The notes below the pieces were generated by a model that ran no database searches, was not told the DNA's origin, and saw only the letters and a program-made list of their open reading frames with translations. A stretch of DNA of 64,000 nt from Carex sylvatica. Its lineage: Eukaryota; Streptophyta; Magnoliopsida; Poales; Cyperaceae. The translations under genes were made by a program, and so were the position numbers. The stretch is taken from positions 62,001 through 126,000 of the forward strand of contig CAXKVR010000238.1 in NCBI GenBank assembly GCA_964058845.1, read 5' to 3'. This document shows positions 36,366 through 49,261 of this stretch, in pieces; position 1 is the first letter of the stretch, and the number at the start of each line of letters is the position of its first letter.

Positions 36366-37574
36366 TAGATCCTCTTCTTCTTAGATATTTAAAACTACGA
36401 AACAACCACACTACATGATTTTTTTTTAATATATATCGAATGTATACTAATGCATGATGTCTACAAGATCGTTTTTTTTTTTGTACACGTTTGGTAGACT
36501 CATGACGATCAAACGTATCACAATTTATTATTATTATTATTTATCTTTTTAGAAATTCATTTTTTGGTCATGATATTGTTTAGAAAATAATTTTTGTATT
36601 GAATAAAATAATGACTTTTGTAGAATTGTCTATTTTTGCGTTGGATTACATACTAATTATTATTATAATTAATGTCGGCAGATTTTAGATAATTTTCTAA
36701 TTTATAAAGGTTTGATATCTAGCTCTATTGTTTTCTCATCATACGTAGAATGGGTAATTTGGTCCAAAAAATATTTTTCTCTTGCCTCATATTTGTGAGA
36801 ATTAAAAGATTGGCTGTTAAAATTGGTACTCCTAAACATCCAATAATCTGCCTTATTTTGGTGATTCATAGAGCTACCACCCAAGATTAGAAAAAAAGAA
36901 ACTAACAGAGAAGGAACCGAATTCTCTGCTCCTGGGGTAGAAATTTCCTGCTCTCAGAATCACTGCATGTGGATTCGAGGTGGGGCCTCAGTTCAAAAAT
37001 GAACAGTAACTGGCTCCCTTTAACAGTGACCGGCCCCACACACAGTGACCGAGGGGCAGAAAATTCATACACCCAAGAAGGCAGACGAATATATATGGCC
37101 TCCGAGCCAAACCTCTCGTTAAGCAGTCACACCCCCTCTTAAAAAGAGAAATTAGCGATGGTCATCATTCACTAGGCCACGTCGCAACCCGAGATTTCAG
37201 GCAAAAAGAGATGTTATTCAATAATTTATGTTAATTTGTTTAATTTCTACTGTGTGAACTAATATTGTTCATCTTATTATTGCTTATTTTTGGACAAATT
37301 CTCATGTATGTTATATATTTAATTTTTATATGTTGTTTGTTTGAGTTGTTTGTATGTTATATGATATTTAATTTATGTGTATATATATATGTTATATAAA
37401 ATGTTTATAATGTGCTAGCTTGCATCTATGTTATAATTTGCTAACGATAAACATATATACATAAATTAATCTGATAACATTTATAAATTAAGAATGCATA
37501 TGAACTCAATACACAGATGGATACAAAGTGAGACATATATACAAATTTGGAACTAGTTAGTGAGAGGCGCAAAT
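36366..37574. other. Intergenic DNA with a GC-richer block
   Basis: A GC-richer block at 36900-37190 contains repeated CAGTGACCG/CAGTAACTGG motifs (GGCCCCACACACAGTGACCG). No gene or defined element was recognised; the rest is AT-rich. Confidence 0.35.
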
Positions 37575-37946
37575 TAGGGATGCAAACGGATCGGATATTA
37601 TTCGACTGTATTTGAATTTGTATCCGAAAATTATATACGGATATCCGATATTCGAATATTCAAATATCTGTGTGGATATAGATACAGATATTGTTTTAAT
37701 TTTTAATTATCTATATCTGAATAGTAGATACATATATATCATATAGTTTAATATATATTATGAAAAAATTAAATTATATTATTTACTGTTATAAAAAAAA
37801 TGAAAATCTGATATGTATTCATTTAATTTCCGATCTATATCCGGATCTATTTAACATCCAATCCGTATCCATATCCTAAAAATAAAAACGGATATAGATA
37901 TGATTTTACTACTATCCGATTCGTATCCGATGCATTTGCACCCTAG
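37575..37946. mobile_element. hAT-like MITE with CGGATA subterminal repeats
   Basis: The ends TAGGGATGCAAACGGAT and ATGCATTTGCACCCTAG are imperfect inverted repeats. Inside are many GGATATCCGATA-type motifs in both orientations. The layout and the TAGGG-type terminus fit non-autonomous hAT elements. No clear 8-bp duplication was found. Confidence 0.55.
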
Positions 37947-38740
37947 CACGAATGAATCGTACACGGTTTCTTTACATAAAACTGTGTTTCGAGAATTTGT
38001 AGGATCCGTGTATGATTTGTTGTGTATGATGAGCGTTTTTGTATTAGTGGTAATTGAGTGCAAAAATACGTTGGACAATAACCTGCTACCACAAGTTCAA
38101 CAAACATAATTTTGTACTTGAGAGTTCAAATGTCTCAATTTTTTGTGTCTTCATCGTCTCTTTATTTTTTAAAACTTTAATAATTCAAAATTTAAAACTT
38201 AAAAGTCAAAATAAAATTATTAGATGTGATCTATCTTATTTTCTCTATGTGCTCATAAAAAATTATTACATTTTAATTTTATTTTTATGTGAATCAATAA
38301 GTTCAAAAATCAACGTTTAGAAATCATTCAAATTAATACATTTTTTCAAGTTCTTGATGACAACCAAAATAAAATTGAAATGTCATAATTTTTTACTCGT
38401 GCATTGATAAAATGATATAGATCATATCCAACGGTTTTATTTTGAATTTTAAATTTTAAATTTTAAATTATTAAAATTTAAAAAAAATAGAGGCACATAA
38501 TCGATGGAGGCACAAAAAATAGAGGCATTTGAACCCTCCTCTTTTGTACTTAGCTGTTGAAAATTGACATAATTTGCCATATGTATTTATATATACTATA
38601 TATTGTGCATCGATCATTGGTTCTAGCTTACAAGTTTAAGAAAGTGGTGGTTTAATTTATTCTACATTAATGTTCGTTATTGTATGAGCAGGAGTCCTGT
38701 ATTTTTAACATTTTTCTATAATTGTATTGGTTATATAGGA
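37947..38740. other. AT-rich intergenic DNA
   Basis: No gene or clear repeat was recognised. Confidence 0.4.
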
Positions 38741-38750
38741 ACCTGCTAGC

Positions 38751-39050
38751 ATACTACGCATAGCATAGAGAGCCTCCGTGCAACGGTTCAATATTCGACT
38801 TTTTAAAATTCTAACGGTTGATCCAAACCGTTCATCTTGTTCTCCATATTAATAGTAAAAAAATTCTGAAAACAGTGATTTTTAATAAATCTAAAAAAAT
38901 AGTAAAAAAATTTCAAAAAATGTAAAATTTAGTTTCCAAACACATATTAATATGGAGAACAAGATGAACAGTTCGGATTGACCGTTAAAATTTTAAAAAG
39001 TCAAATATTAAGCCGTTGCACGGAGGCCCTCTATGCTACGCATAGCATAT
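38751..39050. mobile_element. Foldback MITE (about 300 bp)
   Basis: The arms pair: GCATAGCATAGAGAGCCTCC with the complement of GGAGGCCCTCTATGCTACG, then CCGTGCAACGG on both sides, then GTTCATCTTGTTCTCCATAT against ATATGGAGAACAAGATGAAC. The inner arms match those of the element at 12782-13182. Confidence 0.7.
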
Positions 39051-39537
39051 TATGAAAGTTTAACCGTAGGTCTTGACCCATACAGCAACGATTCACTAGC
39101 TTTATTATTCGTTGATTTTTTTAGCTTGGATTATATATAAAGTATGATGAATTTGTGTATAATATGATACAAATCATAATGGCGCCAAAAATAATCATAT
39201 ATAGCTACAATTAAGTATTAAAGTCATGGCGCTATTTGAAATTTGAATATTTATGAGCACTATTTTTAGCATCATTGCATTTATCATCCCAATTTCTTTG
39301 ATTCTAAACTAATTCCAGTATAATGTTAAATATTTTGGAGTTCAATGAAAAGTCCAATAGACCACGTATATACCGCGCGTACTACATCAAAACTACCAAC
39401 TCAAAATAAACGATTTGAGAAAATTATTAACTTCAACAATAGAACAATCCTTAGGAAAACCATTATAATTCTTAGATTACAAATATGAAATTTGTTGGTG
39501 AACATTCCATAACACAAATTATTGAAGCACATTTTCG
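39051..39537. other. 3' flank of the TKPR2-like gene
   Basis: AT-rich DNA, probably including the 3' UTR of the minus-strand reductase gene. No other feature was seen. Confidence 0.4.
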
Positions 39538-42500
39538 CTAAATACTTTGGAGTAACCCCTTCTCTTCGAAGCTTGCAATACAATCATCAAACATTTGCTC
39601 AATTGAGGTGAAAGCTGGAAATCCTAGCTCACTTAGCTTGCTAGTATCCAGGCTATGTTGGTCTACATATACTATATCAGATCCACACCTTAAGAAAAAT
39701 AAGAATGATAGATTGATAAATTATTATATAATGAAAAAGTAAATTGCCATCTACACGTCAAAGATAATAAGTAGCAACTGTGTTTCATTTTGCATGTATA
39801 CCGAAATACAAAATGAATGAATGGAGGGGCTTATATGTAGATCAGTAGATGCAGTATGAAACGGTGAAGTCACATATGTATATGCGAATTTTCATATACA
39901 TGACAATGCCATTGAACATTTTAGTTTGAAAAGAAAAGAAGGGGTAAAGTTAAAACATAGAAGGGGCCAACCTGTCAGTGATTGGATACTTGGAGTACTT
40001 TGATTTGAGCATCTTCACAATTTCTGACCAGTGTGTAACTGGGCCCGAACAAATCAGGCGGCCCGATGCTCTTTTGTCTTCCATGGCGATAATGTGGCAC
40101 TTAACCACATCATCTATGTGCACAAACCCCATTGTCTTGTTTGGATAGCTAGGAATTGTTCCTATATACAGATTATCAGGTTACAATTATCATTTAAGTG
40201 TGCTCCAACACTTCACATATATGATTTTCAGCGATAAAAAGGTCGACATATATATATGATACTTGCATTGGTATTATACTGGTTTTCACATAATTGTTCT
40301 TGAACAACCAAAATATGTCAACAGAAAATATTTAATCACACATAGTTATAGAAAATAATTGTCCCTCAACTATATATTGACGATATAATTATTTTGTGGA
40401 GTTCCATTAACTAAAAGCTATCAATTAAAAAATGTTTTCTAAATAATTGATTTCATTTCTTTTGAGTGCAACCATTTTGGGTTATATGTATGTTCATATG
40501 GTAACAGAATGTTATTTTAATGACTCAAATGAAAGATTGAAAGGTAGCAGAAAACGAACCTGTTAGCAAGCCAAGAGTGAGGGCGAGGCTGCTAGTTGGA
40601 TTTGGTGTGAGCAACGGTCCAATAACAAACGAAGGGTTCACAGTCACTACGTCTTTTTTCAGGTCTTTGGCTAGCCTCCAAGCTTCTTTCTCAGCCAATG
40701 TTTTCGCATAGGCATACCATAGCTGGTTTTACAAGGCAGGTTATTATTTTATTCATATGCTTTTGGTTGGTAGATCATACATTAATCTCAACCCCAAGTT
40801 TCACTTATCTAAAATTTTCATGTAGCACCAGATTGAGTTGGTAGAATGCAATTCGCTAAATTTCGGTGAGAGAAAATGTTGTTGTAAATAACACCCAATG
40901 TTTTGTTCTTCAATTCAAATTTTAACTTTCAACTATTAGTTAAGGGTGAATATAAATTGACATATTTCTGGATCATGCCTTGTTTTGCTTGCAGTAGTCG
41001 GGATCACTCCAATCGAACTCGTTGAAGGGAGATTCAAGAGTTGCATTTTGTTTCCATATCACTGCTCCAATGGTGGAGGTTACCACAATGCGGTTGACTG
41101 AGGTTGCCTTTGCACATGATGTCAGAACATTTGTAGTTCCTTTTATTGCAGGATCAATCAATGTTTCCTACAGAAGCATATAGAAAATAATAATTAAATT
41201 ATTAGTGGAGATTTTAGTCTGTGGGGACAGATCGTGTACCTCGTTGTATTTTTTTTCATGGCTCTGGAATTGTTTGTTCCTCCGTTGCATGTTAAATTTG
41301 GTGCTGTGGATTTGGTTAAAATAAACTTTATTTCACGCTTGATTTTCCGATGCATACTTGATACAATAATTATTAGAATCTCCACTCTTGAATCCCTACA
41401 TTGTCTCCGCATCAACATTCCTCTAATAGTTTACTATATATTGTCCCCGCTAATAATATAATCTCACTTTCCTAGTTCCCGCACTCATTTCCGTGTTAAC
41501 CTTCATAGGTATAAGTACTTGAAAAATAAAATATTAACACTTTGATAATTAACTTGATATAATCATTCCCTTAGTCCCCCAATTGTCCTCTTGGCAACCT
41601 TCATGTAATTAAGTAGTGGAGACCACGTATCCACGTATCTCTACATCAATCTTTCCTAATTGTCGCCACCTCAACCTTCATCTAGCAAAAATAGTAGACC
41701 TCATAGATATATATATACTTACAGTACTTCATAATAATACTTTCAGACGTCATCTACTATTATATGTAAAAAGTTATTTGCAAGTATAGGTTTAAGTACT
41801 TGCGTGACGACGAATCTAAAAATACTTTATCATGAATCTTATTTGAAAGAGAAAATCGCGTAATACGTTCGTGATTTTACATTTCAAAAACTCGTCATAT
41901 ATCGTGAGAAATATGGACGAGATTCAATGAAGAAAACAAATAAACCTAAAAACGTGTATGGTATGGTTTAAAAAGAAATATAACCAGTTAAATTATGGAT
42001 ACGGTTATAAAATTAATAATTTAATATCTGATCCGGATCAAGATTAAAATCGGTACTGTAATTGATAGGATATATATTTGATTTAATTATCCGACTATAA
42101 CTGAATCCGAATTGATACCAGTATAAATACTCGATAAAATGATAATACCATATCTGATAATTATTTAATATAAAACATATATTAATAACTATAAAAAGAC
42201 AATCATTTGCAGTATTTTTAAATTGTTTTGATTGAAATATGTTGCTCTTTTCACATAGATAATTCAAATCAAATGTCACGTTCATATTTTGCCTATAAAT
42301 TTTTGAAGCTAATTAATTCATTTCTTGATCTTTTTGTCTACCATATATCTATCTTTCTACAGGGATCATTGAAATTTATTACTCTCTTCACTGATTGAAA
42401 CAAATTGGTATTATTATTATTTATGAATTTTTGAAACCATATAATGAAATTACCATCTCCAATATTTTATTTTCTAAAATTATCTCACCTTCAATATTTT

Positions 42501-44703
42501 GGAGCAGATTTTAATTTATTTTATAATGATATATTATGTTTGGATGTTTAAGAAATTATAATTATATTTAAATGTAAAGGATTTCTCAAATGCTTGTGAG
42601 TTGCAACATGTATCCGCTCTGGATCCGAACCCGCCCATGATCCGAACCAAACCTGATAATCTACAAACAAGTTATGCGTATATATCTATTCGGAACTGAA
42701 AGATTGAACTCGAAATATCAACGGATAGATATGACGCGGTGCGTATCGAAGAAATGTCTGATTCAGATTTGGACGTAAACGATGACCACACCAGATCTAT
42801 ACCGATCAAGGAATTATATGTGCAACTTGAAATCTGATCCGCATAAATTAATTACGAGTTTGGCTAGTATAACATCAGTGTCATTTCAGCCTATATAACA
42901 CCAACTCTAAAACCTGTCAAATCGACTTCGAATGACTAATCCAAACCGTTCAAATCAATTTACATTATGTGTGATGCGTTTACAGACAAAAATTTTATAT
43001 TTTCGAGTTATTTTAGTATCAAATCAAGCAATAAAAATATTGAATAATTAATGTATTAAAATTAACTTAAAAACTCACATATTTGACCGCTTGATCTAAT
43101 ACTAAATAAATTCGAAAAGTTATAAATTTTGCATGTAAACGCACAACTAATGAAGTAGATCGGTTTGAACGGTTTGAATTTACCGTTTGAAGTCGATTTG
43201 ATAGGTTTTAGAGTTTATATTATATAGGATGAAATGACACTAATGTTATACTAGTCAAACTCATTAATTACCATGGGACGGTCTTCTAAATAATTAAACA
43301 ATTTTTTTGCCTTGACTGCACGGGAGACTGAAATCAATAAATATCTTGGTTATGCTTTTGACTGCACGGGAAATAAACTTGTTTGACTGCACGGGAAATT
43401 GTATGACTTAATTAGAGAGTTAAATATTTCGTTGAACAACTAAAATTAGAATTAATAGCATTTTTTATTTTCAAGGAGAGCATTTATTGTTTTTATTTTA
43501 AATATGTATTCAAAACCTCTGTGGAGGCAATGAAGATTAATAGAAAAGTTTAGCTAGTGTGTTCTTTTAAGGTTTTTTCTTTTATTCTCTTCTCTATTAC
43601 TATTTAACTGGTACGTGAACTTAACGGGCAAGATCATGATAATGGGACCGCTTTGCGTCAAGATAGATATCCGGATTCAGATCTGACTCGATTTGAAACT
43701 AATAAGTATATAGATCGAAATTCGGATCGGACTACTTTGAGAGTATAGATCAAAATTCGGACCCGAATACTTTGAGAGTACAGATCCAAATATAAAAATA
43801 TCCGGACTCTACCCGACCCAATAGCACCTAGTCTTGTCTACTAATTTGAACTAAAATTTCGTAGGTACGTGCTTCAATTACTAAACATAGCCATTTGATT
43901 GTGTACACCATAAAATGAAACACAAATTAATTTTATAGACACAAGTAGAAACAGTAATTAAAGAATTACTTGAATATTTTGTGGATCAGAAGTAGCGACA
44001 GGCGATGCTGTGTGGAAGACTCCATCAACACCATTGATGGCCTCATCAAAGCTTCCTTCCCCCATTAGATCAGCTTTGAACAGCTTCAGTCTTTCTTTTG
44101 CTCCATCCATATCCCACAAAAACTGAACCTTCTCTTCATCCTCTTTAATATTAAAAAATTATGTTAATTTATTGGAAAGAGAAGTAGTCTATAAAACTTT
44201 TAAAAACTTTTACCATGCGGTCTTCTTCCTCAGAGGAAAAAAAAATAAAAAATTGTTCCTTTGCAGAAGTATATATTGTTCCAACTACCAAGCTTAATTT
44301 ACAAGAACGAATAAGTATGGCATATATAAAACAAGCTCGATCATCTTTTCTACAACTAGATTTCCGTTTTCATTTCTCCCATTTTTGTTGCTTTATTTTT
44401 TTTTCGCTTTAATTAATGTAACCAAATCTGCAAACGTTAAGCTCTTCATTGAAAAGAACATAAGAATTGAAAAAAAGTCATGCCCTGGCATAAGATTCAA
44501 ATTTTATAAGAAACCAACTGATCATAGATTGTATGCATGATGTTATTTGAAAATTTGATTGTAAAAATTTTAGTGAAGGGAAAGTTTAGAACGTATTTAC
44601 CAGGATTCCTGACAGTAGCCCTGACAGTGTTGCCATTGGCAAGAAGGGTTTTAATGATGTGAGACGCAATGAAACCTGTTCCTCCTGTCACACAGTATTC
44701 CAT
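39538..44703 (-). CDS. TKPR2: TKPR2-like NADPH-dependent reductase (DFR/CCR-like short-chain reductase)
   Basis: Six exons (44703-44601, 44142-43970, 41167-40979, 40722-40560, 40161-39972, 39688-39538) give 322 residues, the usual length of the family. The nucleotide-binding motif [10 protein letters not shown] is at residues 5-14 and the catalytic YxxxK (YAYAK) at 158-162. The CCR signature NWYCYGK is replaced by LWYAYAK, so it is not a true cinnamoyl-CoA reductase. It most resembles tetraketide alpha-pyrone reductase 2 ([66 protein letters not shown]). TKPR2 reduces a tetraketide pyrone for sporopollenin in anther tapetum; other aldehydes or ketones are possible substrates. Intron 3 appears to use a GC donor (AACAAG|GCATGA). 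Intron 2 is 2.8 kb and full of transposon debris. Confidence 0.88.
42856..43262. mobile_element. Mutator-type foldback MITE in intron 2 of the TKPR2-like gene
   Basis: The 407-bp unit has ends GAGTTTGGCTAGTATAACAT and the complement ATGTTATACTAGTCAAACTC, with long pairing arms (TCAAATCGACTTCGA and its complement). It is flanked by the 9-bp direct repeat ATTAATTAC (42847-42855 and 43263-43271). A 9-bp duplication marks Mutator-like transposition. Confidence 0.85.
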
Positions 44704-46120
44704 CTTTCTCTTTCTCGCTGTCTTTCTTCCTCTCTCTTTACTTAACCAAGCTCTCTCTGCCCTTCTTTCTTATATGAATGGCTCTTGTGTAAGTTATTTA
44801 ATCATCTCCTACATGTGACGTTTAGAAATATAATAGTCTATAGAGTCTAATTAAATGTATTTTATTCTTATATATTAAATGGCCGTGGTACACACCAACA
44901 TCTTTTATATGATATTTTCAAGAATTAAACCTGCATCTCTCCGTAATGAGATGAGAGCTCGTGCCACTGCATGCACTAAGTCCACAGTTTTAGTTTAAAT
45001 ATGTATTAAAATCAAAGTTTGAACTAAAAAGTTGTGACCGATATTAACCCTTATTTTGCATCTTTAATTATCAGTTTGTCTATAGTTACTCATAAAGTTA
45101 TATGATAATTCCGCATATATATCGTGCGTGTTGAAATTTGGTGCGGAGATAATGTGATGGAGTATTTCTAAAACATTGTTAAAACTGTTGTACAGATAGA
45201 ATATGTCACAAATTCAATTCTAAATAATTATGTATATATAGAGGATTGGATAGCAATTAATGGTTAAATTGTTCTCTCATCTATACTTAACAGGTCCGTT
45301 AAAACTAAATTAGAGGTCAAACTGTTGCAATTGATCTCCCATCTATTCTATGTAGGTGTCAGAGGCACTCAATTAAATTCCTCATATTTTGAGGAGAATT
45401 GCAGCAAATATGGACCTCAATTAAATGACTTAATTATGGCAAATGGGACTAGGACTGAATGTATTTAATTGACATCTAAAATTTTGAATCAGAACTTAGA
45501 TCATCCAATCCACAATTTATGTTATGATTCAAGAAATTCATTATTATTACCAGAATAGTTCTAAGGCCAATGATTTATGTAAGGGTTCACAACTAGCAAT
45601 TGTTATCAAGATCCGACAAGTTCTTCCAATTTATTTTCTTCAATATGGACAAAGATGTCACCGATTGCGAGTTACTCATATAAGAGAATTTAAGTACCTG
45701 ATGTTGAGAGTTCTTCCTTGTTTTTCTTCCAATTTCATACTATTTAAACCAAGAGATAAAAGAGAATTTAAGTACCTGATACGACATATAACGATTGGTT
45801 AATATGATGCACTGCAGGTAGGTGTGCTTCGCAACAGATAATGGAGCTCAGAATTACAGAAGAAATTGTTTAAGAAAAAAAGAATTAGAGAAGAAAGCTA
45901 ATTAAGCAGAGGGTTACTAATCCTTTCCATTTGGGCCATAAATCCATTGACTTTGATTTGGAAGAAGTCAAATCTTTGGTGATAGAGGTGGCAGTGACAT
46001 TGGCGTCATTACCTAATTTATTTGGATATTTGGATAAATTGAGATATTTCATTATATCCTTAGGAAACATTGAAATGACGTAGTCCCCCCCTCTAAAATT
46101 CATAATATTGCAACTCCCCT
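44704..46120. other. Promoter side of the TKPR2-like gene and AT-rich spacer
   Basis: CT-rich sequence at 44705-44770 fits the leader of the minus-strand gene. Beyond it no gene was recognised. The block AGAGAATTTAAGTACCTGAT occurs twice (45682 and 45762). Confidence 0.4.
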
Positions 46121-46123
46121 TTT

Positions 46124-46415
46124 AAATTTTAAAAACTCATATATTTACCTAATTTATTGAGAATTCTATTCAAACTCATTTTAAAAATTAATAAAAAAAT
46201 ATATTTTATCCTTCATTTAAAAAACATAAAGTATGTAAATTGTTTAAGATATACATTCAGTCTTTTAATTAAATTTTAAAAACTCATATATTTACCTAAT
46301 TTATTGAGAATTCTATTCAAACTCATTTTAAAAATTAATAAAAAAATATATTTTATCCTTCATTTAAAAAACATAAAGTATGTAAATTGTTTAAGATACA
46401 CATTCAGTCATTTAA
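46124..46415. repeat. 147-bp tandem duplication, two nearly identical copies
   Basis: Copy 1 is about 46124-46270 and copy 2 about 46271-46415. Both start AAATTTTAAAAACTCATATA and end near CAGTC(T/A)TTTAATT, with about two differences. The near identity indicates a recent event. Confidence 0.85.
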
Positions 46416-46419
46416 TTGG

Positions 46420-47071
46420 TTGATTAATTGTGAGGACAAATGATTTATTTATTTTTTTATTAAAAGGCCGAAGTCTATTTTCATTAAAGAAAAAAAACAC
46501 AGTTAACTTGCATTACTGTTGAGTTCAAAAGACCTGAATCGCAGCTAACCAAAACATCCACAGATCATCATCATATAACCTAGATATCACCACAATCCAT
46601 AGACAGAAAACTCAAAGTCTAAATAGGAATGTATTATTCTTGCGATTTATTGTTTTCTTGATTTTCGAAGTAACTAATATTTTATTATTAACTCCTTATT
46701 AATTATATAACATGCATGTAATTATACTTAATAAATTAAGCACCCCTAAGATATCATTCATCATTCACGCTAATTAAAACACGAGAGAGATTTGTTATCT
46801 TGATAGGCATGTTCCCTCCACACAAGTTACTTATATCTGAAACACTATCTCTACGACTCCAGATCAAGGCTTTGGACAACATCTACAAATAAGCATTTCT
46901 CATGTAGAAAAAATCTCAGAGTCTCAGACCTTCGAATTTGGCATGTTTCACGTAGGGTGTGTCCAATGCCATATTCTCCAGTAAGCATCCATGACATTAA
47001 ACTTATACTCCTATCATTTGGTTTGCAAACATAATCAACATTTAATTCTCATGCTACCTTGTAATGATTAA
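46420..47071. other. AT-rich DNA with a LINE 3' end-like block
   Basis: Around 46455-46490, on the minus strand, AATGAAAATAGACTTCGGCC followed by a T/A-rich tail resembles the 3' end of a plant LINE. No gene was seen. Confidence 0.35.
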
Positions 47072-47974
47072 TTTTTTATTTTTTTTAAAAGAGACAAAAG
47101 CCCATTTCATTGACTGAAATCAAGTTAAATACAAAACATATTGTTCTTTTTTAAGGCGCCAGTAACCTGTAGTAGCTACCAAATCCAGGAAAGTAAAAGG
47201 ATAACATTTCATACATCACCAAAATCATAACAGAAGATAATTTTCAAAAGTAGTTAAGGGTTGCTAATACTAAACCACTTAAGAGAAGGCTGAGGCTAAT
47301 TAAACTAGGTATGCAAAAAGGGTCAGTGATCTTCTTCATCAAACTAAGGCAGCTTTGCATCAGGCTCTGCCCCTGTCGGCTGATGGACTACACGGGAAGG
47401 GGCATGAACTGATTAAGTGGAATAGCATCTTCAATTACGAGAAGCCAGTCACCCACCGCATCTTTGAACTTCTTCTTCATGTTACCTGTCCAGTAGAGAC
47501 ACATAGATTTAATCATTAGTATAAGGTTTCTAGCCGTTTTAACTGGATTGTCAATAAAACAAAGGTCATTTCTATGTTTCCATATAGTCCAACTAAAGAC
47601 ACTTAGTACAATTAAAAAGCCCACCCTATCAACCTGCTCAAGGGAATTAGCAAATATTATAATATTCCCCTATGTCTGCCATTGCTGCATTATATTTTGA
47701 CATTTACCTAACCAAAACCACACTTGTTGGGCTAAATTGCATAATAAGAACAGATGGTCTATTGATTCATGCTGACAGCAAAAGTGACACTGTGTTACCA
47801 TTCCAACCCTTTTTAATCATATTATCCTTGGTTAGTATAGTATTATGTGAAACTAGCCACATAAAAATCTTGATTTTTGGAGGTATTTGTAAGTTCCACC
47901 ATAGCATAGAGTTGATAGGATGAATTTCTCCAAAGTTAAGAATACGATAGATAGATTGAGTTGAAAACTTTCCT
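47072..47974 (-). pseudogene. LINE (non-LTR retrotransposon) 3' part, minus strand
   Basis: Minus-strand frames encode the zf-RVT region typical of plant LINE ORF2 proteins: GKFSTQSIYRILNFG, IPPKIKIFMWLVSHNTILTK and, after a frameshift, CHFCCQHESIDHLFLLC, followed by VFSWTIWKHRNDLCF. The 3' UTR ends with TTTCAGTCAATGAAATGGGC and an A-rich tail (T-rich at 47072-47085 on the plus strand). The left half of the interrupted LINE is at 49262-49490. The frame is broken in several places. Confidence 0.75.
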
Positions 47975-49261
47975 GAGGTCTCCCACTTTCATTCTATGGG
48001 TTGAAGCAGTCCCCTCGGGCCTGGTTTGATAGGTTCAGGAAGGCTATGATAGGCATGGGCTATCAGCAAATCAATGTTGACCACACGGTATTTTCTCGAT
48101 AACATTGTGGTCACATTACTATGCTGGTTGTGTATGTCGATGATATGATCATTACCGGAGATGATGAGAGAAAAATTGCACAGTTGAAAGCAAAATTGGG
48201 GAAGAAATTCGAGGTGAAGGATTTGAGACAACTTAGGTACTTTCTTGGGATTGAGGTGGCTCGCGAAGCAGAGGGGATTGTTCTATCCCAAAGGAAGTAT
48301 GTCTTAGACTTGCTTACAGAGATAGGCATGTTGGGGTGCAGGCCTGCAGTTTCTCCAATTGATGTGAAGACCAAGATAAGTGCAGAGGCAGGAGAAGAGG
48401 TTGATCGTGAGAGATACCAGAGACTGGTAGGCAAATTGATCTATTTGACACATACTCGTCCCGATATCTCATTTTCAATGAGCGTGGTGAGTCGCTATAT
48501 GCATGACCCTAGGAAGGGCCATATGGACGCAGTGTATCACATTCTGAGGTACCTGAAGAGTGCGCCGGGGAAGGGCTTATTTTTCAGAAAGAATGGGCAC
48601 ATGAACATTGAGGGTTACTGTGACTCTGATTGAGCTAGTTGCCAAGATGACATAAGGTCCACAACTGGCTACTGCATGTTTGTAGGGGGCAATTTGGTCT
48701 CTTGGAAGAGCAAAAAGTAGCCAGTTGTTGCGAGATCGACAGCAGAAGCCGAGTACAGGGCTATGGCATTGGGAGTTGCTGAGATGGTGTGGCTGAAGAG
48801 GTTGTTGAAAGAGCTCAAGGTGAATCACAGAGCTCAAATAAAATTGTGGTGCGATAGCAAGTCAGCGATCAGCATTGCCAACAATCCTGTGCAGCATGAC
48901 AGAACCAAGCATGTGGAGATCGATAGGTTCTTCATAAAGGAAAAGCTAGAAAGTGGACTATTGGAGCTGAGTCATGTAGCTACTGGAGATCAAGTAGCTA
49001 ACTGCCTCACCAAAGGACTTTGCTCAATAGATCTAGAAATGTTTTGTGACAAGATAGGCTTGATAGATATCTTTTGCCCATCTTGAGGGGGGAGTGTTGA
49101 GATTTATGTATGTTTATTGCATTATTAGAAGTTATAGGGTTATATTGGTAAGAAATGAATTATAAAGAATAGTAAGGTTAGGAATGAAAAATGTAATGCC
49201 TATATAGGCCCAAAAGAACAAAGGAATCAATACAATTCATTTTTCCTAAAAATCCACAACA
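47975..49261 (+). mobile_element. 5'-truncated Ty1/copia element inserted in the LINE
   Basis: It begins in the middle of reverse transcriptase (YGLKQSPRAWFDRF) and includes the catalytic VVYVDDMIITG, a conserved LVGKLIYLTHTRPDI block and RNase H (RSTAEAEYRA; DSKSAISIANNP). It ends in a purine tract GAGGGGGGAG (49085-49094) and a 167-bp LTR (49095-49261, TGTTGAGA to CCACAACA). Stops occur near 48080, at 48631-48633 and near 48718. It is not the same subfamily as the 20-kb element. The 5' half and 5' LTR are absent, and about 60 codons of the host LINE are also missing at the junction. Confidence 0.85.

Noticed and set aside
47989..48231. Minus-strand 80- and 107-codon frames
   Set aside because: They are antisense to the copia reverse transcriptase fragment.
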